NCBI GenBank assembly: GCA_017472285.1
Contig: JAFUQQ010000057.1
Coordinates: 1-43,260, forward strand
Length of the DNA: 43,260 nucleotides
Reading direction: 5' to 3'
Source of the DNA: Clostridia bacterium
GTDB taxonomy: Bacteria; Bacillota; Clostridia; Oscillospirales; CAG-272
Below the pieces are notes generated by a model. It did not search any database. It was not told the origin of the DNA and was given only the letters and a program-made list of their open reading frames with translations. Below, piece after piece: positions 1-7,587 of this stretch. How positions within the stretch are numbered: position 1 is the first letter of the stretch; each line of letters starts with the position of its first letter. A program made the translations under genes and the position numbers.

Positions 1-121
1 GTACACCTTCGTTAACATATCGTGCAAAAGGAACCAAAATGACTATACCATCCCCAAATGCACATAAATATACATAATATATTGTATCATATTTCACAAA
101 ATTTGTCAATTCAAAAGCGGA

Positions 122-141
122 AACAAAGGTGTACCTTTGTT
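122..141. repeat. Perfect inverted repeat with GT centre, possible recombination site
   Basis: AACAAAGGT-GT-ACCTTTGTT has 9-bp arms that match perfectly around a 2-bp centre, as expected for a serine recombinase crossover core. It lies 15 bp beyond the recombinase stop codon. The right half is repeated at positions 5-18 (ACCTTCGTTAACAT against ACCTTTGTTAACAT at 133-146, 13 of 14 identical). Use as a recombination site is inference; it could also be a protein-binding site or a hairpin. Confidence 0.45.
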
Positions 142-156
142 AACATTTGTCGGAAA

Positions 157-801
157 TTATGTATTTGTAGTTGTATTGATGACTATTTTAGCGGAAGTGC
201 CATCCACCATATCTCGCATAACCCACTTCTTGAATCCTGTATGCGAGATACCGAGTTGCCGCCCTGCTTCTCTTGCGGAAATGGTGCCGTTCATCCATTC
301 TCTTTTGATCTCTTCATAGTTGTCTGGACGCTCCATTGCAGTTCTACCAAAATGAACCCCGTTCGCCTTTGCTGCTTCGATTCCTTCACGTTGACGCTGT
401 CTAATGAACTCACGTTCGGTCTGTGCCACATAGGATAGAAGCTGTAAAACAATATCAGCGATCAGAGTTCCGGTCAAATCTTTACCTTGCCGTGTATCGA
501 GTAGAGGCATATCAAGAACAACGACATCCGCTTGTTTCTCTTTGGTAAGAATCCGCCATTGTTCCAAAATTTCATCATAGTTTCGTCCAAGTCGGTCGAT
601 ACTCTTAATCACAAGAGTGTCTCCTGGCTTTATTTTTTTGATAAGCCGCTTGTACCCTGGACGTTCAAAATCTTTTCCCGATTGCTTGTCGCAGATCATA
701 TTGGCAGGCAATACTCCGAAATCCTCCATTGCGCGAACTTGCCTATCCTCGTTTTGTTCCCGTGTGCTGACACGGATGTATCCATATAATTTGTGTTCCA
801 T
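157..801 (-). CDS. Serine recombinase (resolvase/invertase family)
   Basis: A 214-residue small serine recombinase. The N-terminal catalytic domain opens with YGYIRVSTREQNEDRQ, with Ser12 as the likely nucleophile, followed by the conserved blocks IDRLGRNYDEI and the arginine-rich TEREFIRQRQREGI helix. The C-terminus has a helix-turn-helix (SAREAGRQLGISHTGFKKWV). The length fits the Tn3 resolvase/DNA invertase type rather than large serine integrases. The start at 801 is chosen because GGAGGA sits 8 nt upstream; an in-frame ATG further up has no such site. It reads toward the window's left edge and is followed by an inverted repeat at 122-141. It probably belongs to a mobile or invertible element whose other part lies outside the window. 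Family assignment is firm; the DNA target is unknown. Confidence 0.9.
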   Translation of the reverse strand: MEHKLYGYIRVSTREQNEDRQVRAMEDFGVLPANMICDKQSGKDFERPGYKRLIKKIKPGDTLVIKSIDRLGRNYDEILEQWRILTKEKQADVVVLDMPLLDTRQGKDLTGTLIADIVLQLLSYVAQTEREFIRQRQREGIEAAKANGVHFGRTAMERPDNYEEIKREWMNGTISAREAGRQLGISHTGFKKWVMRDMVDGTSAKIVINTTTNT

Positions 802-912
802 GTGTGTTTCCTCCATAACAGTTTGCAATATATATTGTACCAACTGAGATAAAAGAAACCATGACTAACCATATTTATATCGTCAAAATCAGCACATACG
901 CTTGATTTGTGT

Positions 913-1009
913 GATATATCGTATATTATAGCACACTTTTGTGAAATATGCGATATGTCGCACACGAAAAATCGTATATTAGTGTAAAATATTTATTAAC
1001 GATATATCG
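913..1009. promoter_or_regulatory. Cluster of GATATATC-type palindromes upstream of the XRE gene
   Basis: Three related palindromes lie between the divergent recombinase and XRE genes: GATATATC at 913-920, TGCGATATGTCGCA at 949-962 (one mismatched pair) and CGATATATCG at 1000-1009. An 11-bp direct repeat ATCGTATATTA occurs at 918-928 and again at 971-981. This arrangement is typical of operators for a small XRE repressor that controls itself and its neighbour. The binding protein is inferred from position only. Confidence 0.5.
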
Positions 1010-1028
1010 CAGAAAACAGGTGATGCAT

Positions 1029-1271
1029 TTGAACACAAAGGAAGCAGTGGCAAAAAGAATCTTACAACTGTGCGAAGAAAAGAATATTGCGATCAACGCG
1101 CTTGCGAATTTGTCGGGTGTAACTCCGTCAACGGTTTACAGTATGCTGAACAAAAAGAGTCAAAACCCCGGTATTGTGTCCATCAAGAAGCTCTGCGATG
1201 GTCTTGATATCTCAGTCAGAGAATTTTTCAATAGTGATCTGTTCGACGATTTGGAACAGGAAATAAAATAA
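1029..1271 (+). CDS. XRE-family HTH transcriptional regulator
   Basis: About 80 residues, almost entirely one Cro/C1-type helix-turn-helix: KRILQLCEEKNIAINALANL, then SGVTPSTVYSMLN, then IVSIKKLCDGLDISVREFF. No effector domain is present. The TTG at 1029 is preferred because AGGTGAT at 1018-1024 is spaced 4 nt from it; an ATG at 1023 overlaps that ribosome binding site and would add two residues. Upstream lies a cluster of GATATATC palindromes (913-1009), which suggests autoregulation and perhaps control of the divergent recombinase. A strong stem-loop terminator follows directly. Such short regulators are common on clostridial integrative elements, which fits the neighbouring recombinase. 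Confidence 0.85.
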   Translation: MNTKEAVAKRILQLCEEKNIAINALANLSGVTPSTVYSMLNKKSQNPGIVSIKKLCDGLDISVREFFNSDLFDDLEQEIK

Positions 1272-1316
1272 AGCAGGTAACTAATGGATTGCATCCAAAT
1301 TCAGTTACCTGCTTTT
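1271..1316. terminator. Stem-loop terminator between convergent genes
   Basis: AAGCAGGTAACT (1271-1282) pairs perfectly with AGTTACCTGCTT (1303-1314) around a 20-nt loop, with Ts on the plus side and an AT-rich run on the minus side. It serves the XRE gene and probably also the convergent small gene ending at 1331. Confidence 0.8.
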
Positions 1317-1330
1317 ATCATTAGGTTTAT

Positions 1331-1576
1331 TTATTCAATTGGCTTGTATTCCGTTACTGCTTTCAAATATGCTTCGGGGTCGCCGTTTAAGATAAGGTCT
1401 GCATATTCCAACGGCGCATTGTAAATCAGATAATCAAGTTCTGAACGCTGATACATATTGTCCGCAACTTCATTCTCAACGGCAATCGTGTCTATCGCAA
1501 TCATGCTGCCATAGGTGAATTTCAGTTCAACACAACAGTTATCGAAGTTATATTCACAGGATATAAGGCGTTTCAT
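1331..1576 (-). CDS. Small DUF6061-like protein
   Basis: An 81-residue acidic protein beginning MKRLISCEYNFDNCCVELKF. The blocks MIAIDTIAVENEVADNMYQR and LDYLIYNAPLEYADLILNGD resemble the DUF6061 family, which I recall from clostridial mobile elements; function is unknown. The start at 1576 is chosen because GGAGGT lies 7 nt upstream; an ATG five codons earlier lacks a ribosome binding site. No signal peptide or membrane segment is visible. It lies between an XRE regulator and a truncated HTH gene, consistent with an accessory island. The family name comes from memory of the sequence pattern and should be checked by profile search. Confidence 0.7.
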   Translation of the reverse strand: MKRLISCEYNFDNCCVELKFTYGSMIAIDTIAVENEVADNMYQRSELDYLIYNAPLEYADLILNGDPEAYLKAVTEYKPIE

Positions 1577-1640
1577 AGGGTTTACCTCCAAAATTTGATG
1601 TTATGGAAGTATCGTAAGCGTGGGTTTTGTGGTGGTATCT

Positions 1641-1769
1641 TTAATTATGAGAAATCTCATTTTCCCATTTGGAAACGGTCTGACGGCTTACGTCAAGCTG
1701 TTCCGCAAAAGCTTCCTGTGAAAGCATTTTTGCCGTTCTGAGTTCAAAAATTTTTGTTCCGAGTGTCAT
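1641..1769 (-). CDS. Truncated XRE-type HTH protein (42 residues)
   Basis: The frame reads [20 protein letters not shown], then [20 protein letters not shown], then HN and a TAA stop. This is the first four helices of a Cro/C1-type DNA-binding domain ([15 protein letters not shown] is the classic recognition segment). It stops where relatives usually continue for another 20 or more residues. GGAGG lies 7 nt upstream of the ATG and a TATACT-like -10 is further up (near 1799-1804 on the minus strand), so expression is plausible. It is either a remnant of a longer regulator or a minimal DNA-binding peptide. There is no frameshifted continuation I could identify downstream. Confidence 0.6.
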   Translation of the reverse strand: MTLGTKIFELRTAKMLSQEAFAEQLDVSRQTVSKWENEISHN

Positions 1770-1892
1770 AGAATGACCTCCTTTCTTTTTCTGAATACAG
1801 TATAACACAGAAAAAAACAAAACACCACCAACCGAGGAGCGCGTTTTCGCAACCTATGGTTGACAGTGTTTTCAACGTATCCAATAAAAACC

Positions 1893-1953
1893 AAATGTTT
1901 CAAAAAATTTTTGAAACATTTCAAAGAAAACTTTTTATAAAAAGTTTTCTTTG
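1893..1953 (-). terminator. Two adjacent perfect palindromes at the comF 3' end
   Basis: Positions 1922-1953 are a perfect 32-bp palindrome (16-bp arms, CAAAGAAAACTTTTTA and its complement). Positions 1893-1921 are a second perfect repeat (14-bp arms AAATGTTTCAAAAA, one-base centre). They abut with no spacer. Read in the comF direction the second hairpin is followed by TTTTTATT, so it probably terminates recD2-comF transcription. The comF stop codon and last codons lie inside the first palindrome. Confidence 0.75.
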
Positions 1954-2666
1954 GCAGGTACGGGCAGAGCCCATCCAACCGTCTTTGCCACGCAAACTAC
2001 CGCAACTTTCTCATATCCTGCCTCTTTCGCAAGCGAGATGAGCGCCGCCATCGTGCTTCCCGTGGTCATCACGTCATCCACGATCAGAAGACCTTTCGTT
2101 TCAGGAATAACATCACGGCGGAGTTTATAACTTTTTTCGGCATTTTCCGCGCGTTCTTTTGCATTCAGTTCTTTTTGTAGCTTGGAAAAATGCGCGTGAG
2201 AAAAGATATCTTCAAAGGGCAGCTCCAATGTTTTGGCAATCCCTTGCGCTAAAATTTCCGCTTGATCGAAGCCGTATTCACGGACACTTTTGGGTTTTCT
2301 CGGCGCATAGGTGACCGTATAATCCGAAAGATCATAAGAAAACAGACGGTTTGCAAGTTGAGAAACAAGAAAATTCTGCAAGGTAGAAAGATTTTGCCGT
2401 TTCAAAGCAAAGATGACAGTTTTGGAAAGTGCGCTTTCATAAGCAAAAAGATGGGCGGAAAAAGAAATTTTTCCTTTTAAGGAGTCGGGCATACAAGCGC
2501 AATCTTTTTCCTGTTTTCCGCATTTTTTGCAAATCGTCCGACCGAGTTTTTCATATTCCAAAAGGCATTTCGGACAAAAAGCCGTATCTTTTTCGGCATC
2601 CGGCAAGACCGCAGAGCAAACAAGACATTTACGGACGAAAAACAATCCTTTTAAAAAATCAATCAT
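1935..2666 (-). CDS. comF: ComF family protein (double zinc ribbon, phosphoribosyltransferase fold)
   Basis: A 243-residue ComF/GntX-type protein. The N-terminus has cysteine pairs of a double zinc ribbon (CLVC at about residue 14, CPKC at about 31, CKKCGKQEKDCAC at about 46-58). The C-terminal half is a type I phosphoribosyltransferase fold with the PRPP-binding motif LLIVDDVMTTGSTM at about 194-207. The central YAPRKPKSVREYGFDQAEILA corresponds to the family's usual RxRGFNQ region. ComFC proteins support DNA uptake in competence; in many anaerobes the role is untested. Its ATG overlaps the end of recD2 by 8 bp, so the two are translationally coupled. The last residues (AKENFL) are encoded by a perfect palindrome, so the C-terminus may have been altered by insertion of a repeat. 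Confidence 0.92.
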   Translation of the reverse strand: MIDFLKGLFFVRKCLVCSAVLPDAEKDTAFCPKCLLEYEKLGRTICKKCGKQEKDCACMPDSLKGKISFSAHLFAYESALSKTVIFALKRQNLSTLQNFLVSQLANRLFSYDLSDYTVTYAPRKPKSVREYGFDQAEILAQGIAKTLELPFEDIFSHAHFSKLQKELNAKERAENAEKSYKLRRDVIPETKGLLIVDDVMTTGSTMAALISLAKEAGYEKVAVVCVAKTVGWALPVPAKENFL

Positions 2667-4875
2667 ATTGCGTCATAAAATAGCCAAGCCCCGTATAACG
2701 CTTGGTCTGTCTGTTGTTATCGGTCATCATATGCGCCACATCACCTTGTCCGACGAGGATCACCATCTGTTGCGCACGTGTGATCGCCGTATAAAAAAGA
2801 TTGCGTGTCAGGAGCTTCGGGGTATAACGATAAAGCGGAATCACGACGATGGGATATTCACTGCCTTGGCTCTTATGCACCGTAATGGCATACGCAAGCT
2901 CCAATTCTTCGAGCAAAGAGAAATCATATTCCGCGATTCTGCCGTCAAAATCGATCGTAAATGTCTGTCCAACAAGATCGATCGCGCGGATGATACCGAT
3001 ATCACCGTTATAGATACCAAAACCTTCGATACCGTTTTTCTTCCATGCGATATCATAATTGTTTCGGGTCTGCATGACTTTATCGCCTTCACGGTAAATC
3101 TGCTCTTGAAATTTCTTTTCTTTTTTGCCGTATTCCGCGGGATTGATCGCAGATTGCAGTGCATGATTGAGCATTTCCGTGCCGTTCTGTCCCTTACGCG
3201 AGGGGGTAATGACTTGGATACCGTCATAAACCGTCGTACCGTATGCGCGCGGCAAACGTGTCTTACAAAGGGTTGCAATGATCTTTGCGGTGTGTTCATC
3301 GCTTTCACTCGGGAGATAGAAAAAATCGCCGTCTTTTTTGGTGAGATCGATATGTTCCCCGCGGTTGACCGTATGTGCGTTCGTGACGATCAAACTTTCC
3401 TGTGCCTGACGGAAAATATGTGTCAGTTCCACAGAGGAGAAACGTTCGCTCGTCAGGATATCCTTGAAGACCGAACCCGCACCGACAGGCGGAAGCTGAT
3501 TGGCATCCCCGATCATAATGAGTCTTGTGCCGGGACGTATCGCACGTAAAAGTGCTTCCATCAGATAAAGATCGATCATGGAAGCCTCGTCAATGATAAT
3601 CACGTCTTCATCGAGCAAATAATTTTCATCTCTACGGAAGCTCGAACCTTCGTCGGTCTTGTAATCCATTTCGAGCATCCTGTGAATCGTTTTCGCTTCC
3701 ATCCCCGACGCTTCCGAAAGACGTTTTGCCGCGCGTCCCGTCGGCGTTGCGAGAGCGATACCGAGTCCCATACATTCAAAAATACGCAAGATCGCGCGAA
3801 CAACCGTCGTTTTACCCGTACCCGGACCGCCCGTCAGAATAAAGACGGAATTTTTGACGGCTTCCATGATCGCTTTTTTCTGCAAGGTTTCATAATGAAG
3901 CCCGTTTTCCAATTCCGCTTTCTGAATCAGAAAATTCAGATTATCCGTATCGGAAAGGTGATCGGTGAGTTCCAGCGCATCCATTTTCGTACAGATATAG
4001 CGTTCCGCTTCAAAGGCTTCGCGCAAATAAATACAAGTTCTTCCGCCGATCTGTGCGCTACGGAAGTTACGAAGCATGACTTGTCTTGCAAGTTCATCTT
4101 CCGCATCTTCAGCCGAACAGCCAAGCAAGGTAACGGCCGCGGGAATGAGTTTTTCCTGCGGCAGATAACAATGACCGTTCTGATTCATATTATAAGAAAG
4201 AACGAAAGAGATGCCCGCCGCGATACGTTCGGGAGAATTTTCTCTCATGCCGAGATCTCTTGCGATCGAATCCGCCTTATCAAAACCGATACCTGAAATA
4301 TTGCCACAAAGCATATACGGATTTTCCTTGATAATATCGACCGCGCCGACACCCCATTTGCGAAAAACTTTCATAGAAACTGCGGGAGAAAAATAATTGG
4401 CGCAAAAAAGCATGACGCTCCGCATTCCGAATTGTGTACGGAAGGTTTCACCGATATCTCGCGCCTTACGCGCAGAAATTCCGGGGATATCCGCAAGCCA
4501 TTCGGGGTGATTTTCAAGCACATCGAGCGTTTCGTCCCCGTATTGCGCAACAATCTTTTTCGCGGTAGAAGGGCCGATACCCTTGATCGCGCCCGATGAA
4601 AGATATTTGAGAATCATATTTGCCGTGGCGGGCAACTGTTTTTCATAATATTCAACTTTGAATTGTTTGCCGAAGGACGGATGCGTGACCCAATCGCCAA
4701 GCGCAGAAATCGATTCGCCCTCGCAAAGATACGGCATGGAACCGACAAGCACAAAAAGCTCATCGGAAGGGGTGGCGAGTTCACAAACCGTATACCCATT
4801 TTCATCATTCTGATAAATGATCTTTTCGATCATACCTTCGATCGATAAAAGTTCTTTTTCCGCTTCCTTATCCAT
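2659..4875 (-). CDS. recD2: RecD2 ATP-dependent DNA helicase (SF1B)
   Basis: A 738-residue RecD-like helicase of the RecBC-independent RecD2 class, a 5'-3' SF1B enzyme involved in DNA repair and replication-fork processing. The N-terminal OB-like and helix-hairpin-helix region (GAIKGIGPSTAKKIVAQYGD and GISARKARDIGETF, about residues 95-145) distinguishes RecD2 from RecD1. The helicase core has Walker A GGPGTGKTT near residue 350, Walker B IIIDEASMID near 425, GDANQLPPVGAGSVF, and the C-terminal UvrD-like segment ELAYAITVHKSQGSEYP and LFYTAITRAQ. Length is typical. AAAGGA precedes the ATG by 9 nt. It overlaps comF downstream and follows a small membrane-protein gene by 16 bp, forming one unit. 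Confidence 0.96.
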   Translation of the reverse strand: MDKEAEKELLSIEGMIEKIIYQNDENGYTVCELATPSDELFVLVGSMPYLCEGESISALGDWVTHPSFGKQFKVEYYEKQLPATANMILKYLSSGAIKGIGPSTAKKIVAQYGDETLDVLENHPEWLADIPGISARKARDIGETFRTQFGMRSVMLFCANYFSPAVSMKVFRKWGVGAVDIIKENPYMLCGNISGIGFDKADSIARDLGMRENSPERIAAGISFVLSYNMNQNGHCYLPQEKLIPAAVTLLGCSAEDAEDELARQVMLRNFRSAQIGGRTCIYLREAFEAERYICTKMDALELTDHLSDTDNLNFLIQKAELENGLHYETLQKKAIMEAVKNSVFILTGGPGTGKTTVVRAILRIFECMGLGIALATPTGRAAKRLSEASGMEAKTIHRMLEMDYKTDEGSSFRRDENYLLDEDVIIIDEASMIDLYLMEALLRAIRPGTRLIMIGDANQLPPVGAGSVFKDILTSERFSSVELTHIFRQAQESLIVTNAHTVNRGEHIDLTKKDGDFFYLPSESDEHTAKIIATLCKTRLPRAYGTTVYDGIQVITPSRKGQNGTEMLNHALQSAINPAEYGKKEKKFQEQIYREGDKVMQTRNNYDIAWKKNGIEGFGIYNGDIGIIRAIDLVGQTFTIDFDGRIAEYDFSLLEELELAYAITVHKSQGSEYPIVVIPLYRYTPKLLTRNLFYTAITRAQQMVILVGQGDVAHMMTDNNRQTKRYTGLGYFMTQYD

Positions 4876-4891
4876 AGAACCGTCCTTTCTT

Positions 4892-5206
4892 TCAAATAAA
4901 TTGATAAAAAATATTTTGATATTGTCGGCGCATCATATGAACGGTTTCCGTCATTTCACGCCGTTTCGCATCATCACGAGGAATCATCACGACGATATCT
5001 GTGCGTTGAAAACCGTTTGCCGCCAGAGCCACGCGCAGATCGTATTCCAAAGAATCCGCATCTGCATCCAGATAAAAAATACCGTCCCGCCATTTTCCTT
5101 TATCTGTCAGAGAAAGCCGTGAAAAATAAAAAACGACGGTATACGCAAAAAGATAGCATACCGCAATTCCCGCGGAGCACAGCCAGATAGAGAGCGTTTG
5201 ATTCAT
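4892..5206 (-). CDS. Small membrane-anchored protein of unknown function
   Basis: A 104-residue protein starting MNQTLSIWLCSAGIAVCYLF, with one hydrophobic segment at about residues 5-28 and a soluble C-terminal part of about 75 residues. That part contains YDLRVALAANGFQRTDIVVMIPRDD and the charged tail AKRREMTETVHMMRRQYQNIF. I do not recognise the family. The start at 5206 has GGAGG 6 nt upstream; an earlier ATG would lie inside that region. It is 16 bp upstream of recD2, so it is probably cotranscribed with recD2 and comF. Its ribosome binding site forms the 3' arm of the stem-loop that ends metK transcription. Confidence 0.7.
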   Translation of the reverse strand: MNQTLSIWLCSAGIAVCYLFAYTVVFYFSRLSLTDKGKWRDGIFYLDADADSLEYDLRVALAANGFQRTDIVVMIPRDDAKRREMTETVHMMRRQYQNIFYQFI

Positions 5207-5262
5207 AAAAAGCCTCCGTTTCATCAGGTTTTGATACCATCATATGAAAAAGAGGCTTTTTT
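5207..5262. terminator. Stem-loop between metK and the small membrane-protein gene
   Basis: AAAAAGCCTC (5207-5216) pairs with GAGGCTTTTT (5252-5261). In the metK direction the 3' arm contains the GGAGG of the next gene and runs into TTTTT directly before its ATG. It may act both as terminator for metK and as a lid on that ribosome binding site. Confidence 0.55.
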
Positions 5263-5275
5263 GTGCTTTATAGAT

Positions 5276-6463
5276 TTAGATTTCGGCTTTTGCGCGGAGT
5301 GTTTCAGCAATATCGGTCTTTTCCCATCTGACACCGAGTTCTTCTCTACCGAAATGACCGTAAGCGGAGAGGGGCGCATAGATCGGTTTGCGGAGATCGA
5401 AATAGTCGATGATCGCTGCGGGGCGAAGGTCAATGGTTTCACCAACGATCGCTGCAATCTTGTCGTCTGCGATCACACCCGTACCAAAGGTATTGACGTT
5501 TACGCAAAGGGGTTTTGCAACACCGATGGCATAAGAGATCTGTACTTCGCATTTCTTCGCAAGCTTCGCCGCAACGATATTTTTCGCAACGTAACGAGCC
5601 GCATAACAAGCACTGCGGTCAACTTTTGTCGGGTCTTTACCGGAGAACGCGCCGCCGCCGTGTCTGCCGTAACCACCGTATGTATCAACGATGATCTTAC
5701 GACCGGTCAGACCGCTGTCACCCTGAGGACCGCCGATAACGAATCTACCCGTGGGATTGACGAAAATTTCCGTATTTTCATCGATAAAGTTTGCGGGAAC
5801 GATGGGTTTGATGACGTTTTCGATAATATCCGCACGGATCTGCTCGAGAGAAACGTCTTCATCATGCTGTGTGGAAACGACGATATTTTCCAGACGGACG
5901 GGGGTATCGCCGTCATATTCAACGGTGACCTGTGTCTTACCATCGGGACGGAGATAAGAAAGCGTGCCGTCCTTACGTACTTTTGTGAGCTGTTTTGCCA
6001 TATTGGTCGCAAGAGCGTAACCGAGAGGCATCAGATTTTCGGTTTCATCGGTAGCATAACCGAACATCATCCCCTGGTCGCCCGCGCCCGTGTCATATTT
6101 ATCTGCCTGTGCACCCGTTTTCGCTTCGATACATTTATCAACGCCCATCGCGATATCGGGGGACTGTTTGTGGATACGGTTTACAAATGTGCAAGTAGAA
6201 GCGTTGAAGCCGTATTCTTCTTTATTATAACCAATTTCTGCGATCGCACCGCGAACGATCTGTTCCGCGTCGATCTGTGCTGTTGTAGTGATCTCACCCA
6301 TGACCATAACGAAATCCGTTGTCGTTGTGGTTTCGCAAGCGACACGCGCCATCGGATCCTGTGCAAGAATCGCATCCAGCACGGAATCGGAAATCTTGTC
6401 GCAAACTTTATCGGGATGACCTTCTGTTACCGATTCGCTCGAAAAATATTTCTTTTCTGCCAT
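5276..6463 (-). CDS. metK: S-adenosylmethionine synthetase
   Basis: A 395-residue methionine adenosyltransferase, which makes S-adenosylmethionine from methionine and ATP in the cytosol. It shows the signatures [12 protein letters not shown] (about residues 15-26), [15 protein letters not shown] (ATP-binding, about 122-136) and the phosphate-binding [17 protein letters not shown] (about 264-280). Length is typical. It sits alone behind a SAM-I riboswitch and an intrinsic terminator, so high SAM should switch it off. A sigma-A-type promoter is at 6677-6705. A stem-loop ends the transcript before the recD2 unit. The long opposite-strand reading frame over this gene is an artefact. Confidence 0.98.
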   Translation of the reverse strand: MAEKKYFSSESVTEGHPDKVCDKISDSVLDAILAQDPMARVACETTTTTDFVMVMGEITTTAQIDAEQIVRGAIAEIGYNKEEYGFNASTCTFVNRIHKQSPDIAMGVDKCIEAKTGAQADKYDTGAGDQGMMFGYATDETENLMPLGYALATNMAKQLTKVRKDGTLSYLRPDGKTQVTVEYDGDTPVRLENIVVSTQHDEDVSLEQIRADIIENVIKPIVPANFIDENTEIFVNPTGRFVIGGPQGDSGLTGRKIIVDTYGGYGRHGGGAFSGKDPTKVDRSACYAARYVAKNIVAAKLAKKCEVQISYAIGVAKPLCVNVNTFGTGVIADDKIAAIVGETIDLRPAAIIDYFDLRKPIYAPLSAYGHFGREELGVRWEKTDIAETLRAKAEI

Positions 6464-6524
6464 TTTTTACTCCATTTCTGCCATCTTAGGCTCGTTACGT
6501 TTATTGATATCAGTTTTCATCTGA

Positions 6525-6567
6525 ATAAAAGAGAAAGACCCTCATTCGTCTGGTCCGAAAGAGAGTC
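6525..6567 (-). terminator. Riboswitch-controlled terminator before metK
   Basis: On the minus strand GACTCTC (complement of 6561-6567) pairs with GAGGGTC (complement of 6537-6543), with one G-U pair, followed by TTTCTCTTTT. It lies between the SAM-I aptamer and metK, the usual place for the OFF-switch terminator of an S-box leader. Confidence 0.75.
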
Positions 6568-6586
6568 CTGCATTTCATAAATTATA

Positions 6587-6667
6587 CTCATCTATCGGGA
6601 ATTAGCACCTTGAAAAAACAGGTTGCCGGGCTTCATCGTGCCAGTCACTCAGCCACTCTTGATAAGC
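6587..6667 (-). promoter_or_regulatory. SAM-I (S-box) riboswitch
   Basis: Read on the minus strand the leader contains the S-box core: CTTATCAAGAGTGGCTGAG, then GATGAAGCCCGGCAACC, then AAGGTGCTAATTCC, ending in GATGAG, which pairs back with CTTATC to close P1. These are the invariant SAM-I aptamer segments. It precedes metK and a terminator, so SAM binding is expected to stop metK transcription. Confidence 0.95.
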
Positions 6668-6676
6668 TTTCGATTT

Positions 6677-6705
6677 ATGATACCATAAAATTCAACAAAT
6701 TTCAA
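6677..6705 (-). promoter_or_regulatory. Promoter of metK
   Basis: On the minus strand TTGAAA (complement of 6700-6705) and TATCAT (complement of 6677-6682) are separated by 17 bp. This places the transcription start just before the SAM-I aptamer. Confidence 0.65.
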
Positions 6706-6734
6706 TAGGTATTTTTGTAAAAATCGAATATTTT

Positions 6735-7358
6735 TCAATTTTTTTCAGTTTTTTTCGCGTAAGTACCTTTCAAAATCGGAGAAAGCGGTTTATAGACGAG
6801 GAAGGAAAGGAGAATACATACCGTGCCCTTAACAAAAGTAAAAGGCAAATTGAAGATCAGAAGTGCTTCTTCCAGCGAATCCACAGAAGGCAGAATCTTC
6901 TGATAAAGACCCATAATCGCGTCCATCGGCAAAAGCACCGAGGCATAAAAAGGATACGTAATAAAATAATTCACGGGAACGCAGACCATGGCAGAAACCA
7001 AAGCACCCACAGCAGAACCCAGCATCGCACCTTTACGTGTGCGGATCTTGGCATAGATCAACCCCGCCGGAAAAACGAGAGATGTGCTGATAAGGAAATT
7101 GGCAAGCTCCCCGACACCGCTCGTTGTCGTATAAAAAAGGTGAAGGACGTTCTTGAGCAAACAAACCGAAACACCCGCAAGAGGAGAGATCGCAAAGGAA
7201 GTCAGCACGGCAGGAAAATCCGAAATATCAAATTTCAGGAAATTCGGCACGATCGGAATGGAAAACTCAAGCATCATCAGAACGATGGAAAGTGCCGACA
7301 TGATCGCAACGACTGCGATCGGGCGCACGTATCCGCGAAAATTATTTTTATGTTTCAT
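6735..7358 (-). CDS. ribU: Riboflavin ECF transporter substrate-binding subunit
   Basis: A 207-residue hydrophobic S component with about six membrane segments. Examples are PIAVVAIMSALSIVLMMLEF, LTSFAISPLAGVSVCLLKNV and the C-terminal FNLPFTFVKGTVCILLSFLV. The segments KFDISDFPAVL and the GVGELANFL region match RibU-type riboflavin transporters, which work with a shared ECF ATPase module. The assignment is supported by the FMN riboswitch and terminator upstream, which tie expression to flavin supply. The ATG at 7358 lies 12 nt from the nearest AAAGG. A better-placed ATG at 7365 opens a five-codon frame that overlaps this start, which may couple or limit translation. Confidence 0.93.
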   Translation of the reverse strand: MKHKNNFRGYVRPIAVVAIMSALSIVLMMLEFSIPIVPNFLKFDISDFPAVLTSFAISPLAGVSVCLLKNVLHLFYTTTSGVGELANFLISTSLVFPAGLIYAKIRTRKGAMLGSAVGALVSAMVCVPVNYFITYPFYASVLLPMDAIMGLYQKILPSVDSLEEALLIFNLPFTFVKGTVCILLSFLVYKPLSPILKGTYAKKTEKN

Positions 7359-7387
7359 TTTTCATTTTTTCCTTTCAAAATAGTACG

Positions 7388-7424
7388 GAAAAAACAAAAA
7401 GCCTCTATTTTTGAAAAATAGAGG
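7388..7424 (-). terminator. FMN riboswitch-controlled terminator
   Basis: CCTCTATTTTT (7402-7412) and AAAAATAGAGG (7414-7424) form an 11-bp stem. On the minus strand it is followed by CTTTTTGTTTTTT. It lies between the FMN aptamer and ribU, so it is the expression platform. Confidence 0.85.
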
Positions 7425-7460
7425 GGGTTTTCACAATATATGCGAAAATATACGATTTGT

Positions 7461-7565
7461 CTTTTCTCATCCGGACTGTAACCGTCGGTACAGGAATCTC
7501 ACCTGTTCGGCCCAAAGGCTCGCGGACTTTACCGCCGATGTGGAATTTCACCAACCCCCAAAGGC
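7461..7565 (-). promoter_or_regulatory. FMN riboswitch (RFN element)
   Basis: On the minus strand the leader contains the RFN core: GGTTGGTGAAATTCC, then GGCGGTAAAGTCCGCGAGC, then GGTGAGATTCCTGTACCGAC, GGTTACAGTCCGGATGAGAA. These match the conserved FMN aptamer. FMN binding should favour the terminator at 7388-7424 and shut down ribU. Upstream are two extra hairpins, GCAGGC-ACA-GCCTGC (7564-7578 region) and GCCGCC/GGCGGC (7588-7632). Confidence 0.96.
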
Positions 7566-7587
7566 AGGCTGTGCCTGCACCCAAATG

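Noticed and set aside
913..1009. CRISPR-like or iteron array
   Set aside because: Only three short unevenly spaced palindromes are present, with no regular spacers; operators are the simpler reading.
5198..6580. Open frame of 460 codons antisense to metK
   Set aside because: It covers metK and part of its leader exactly opposite; it has no ribosome binding site and no family resemblance.
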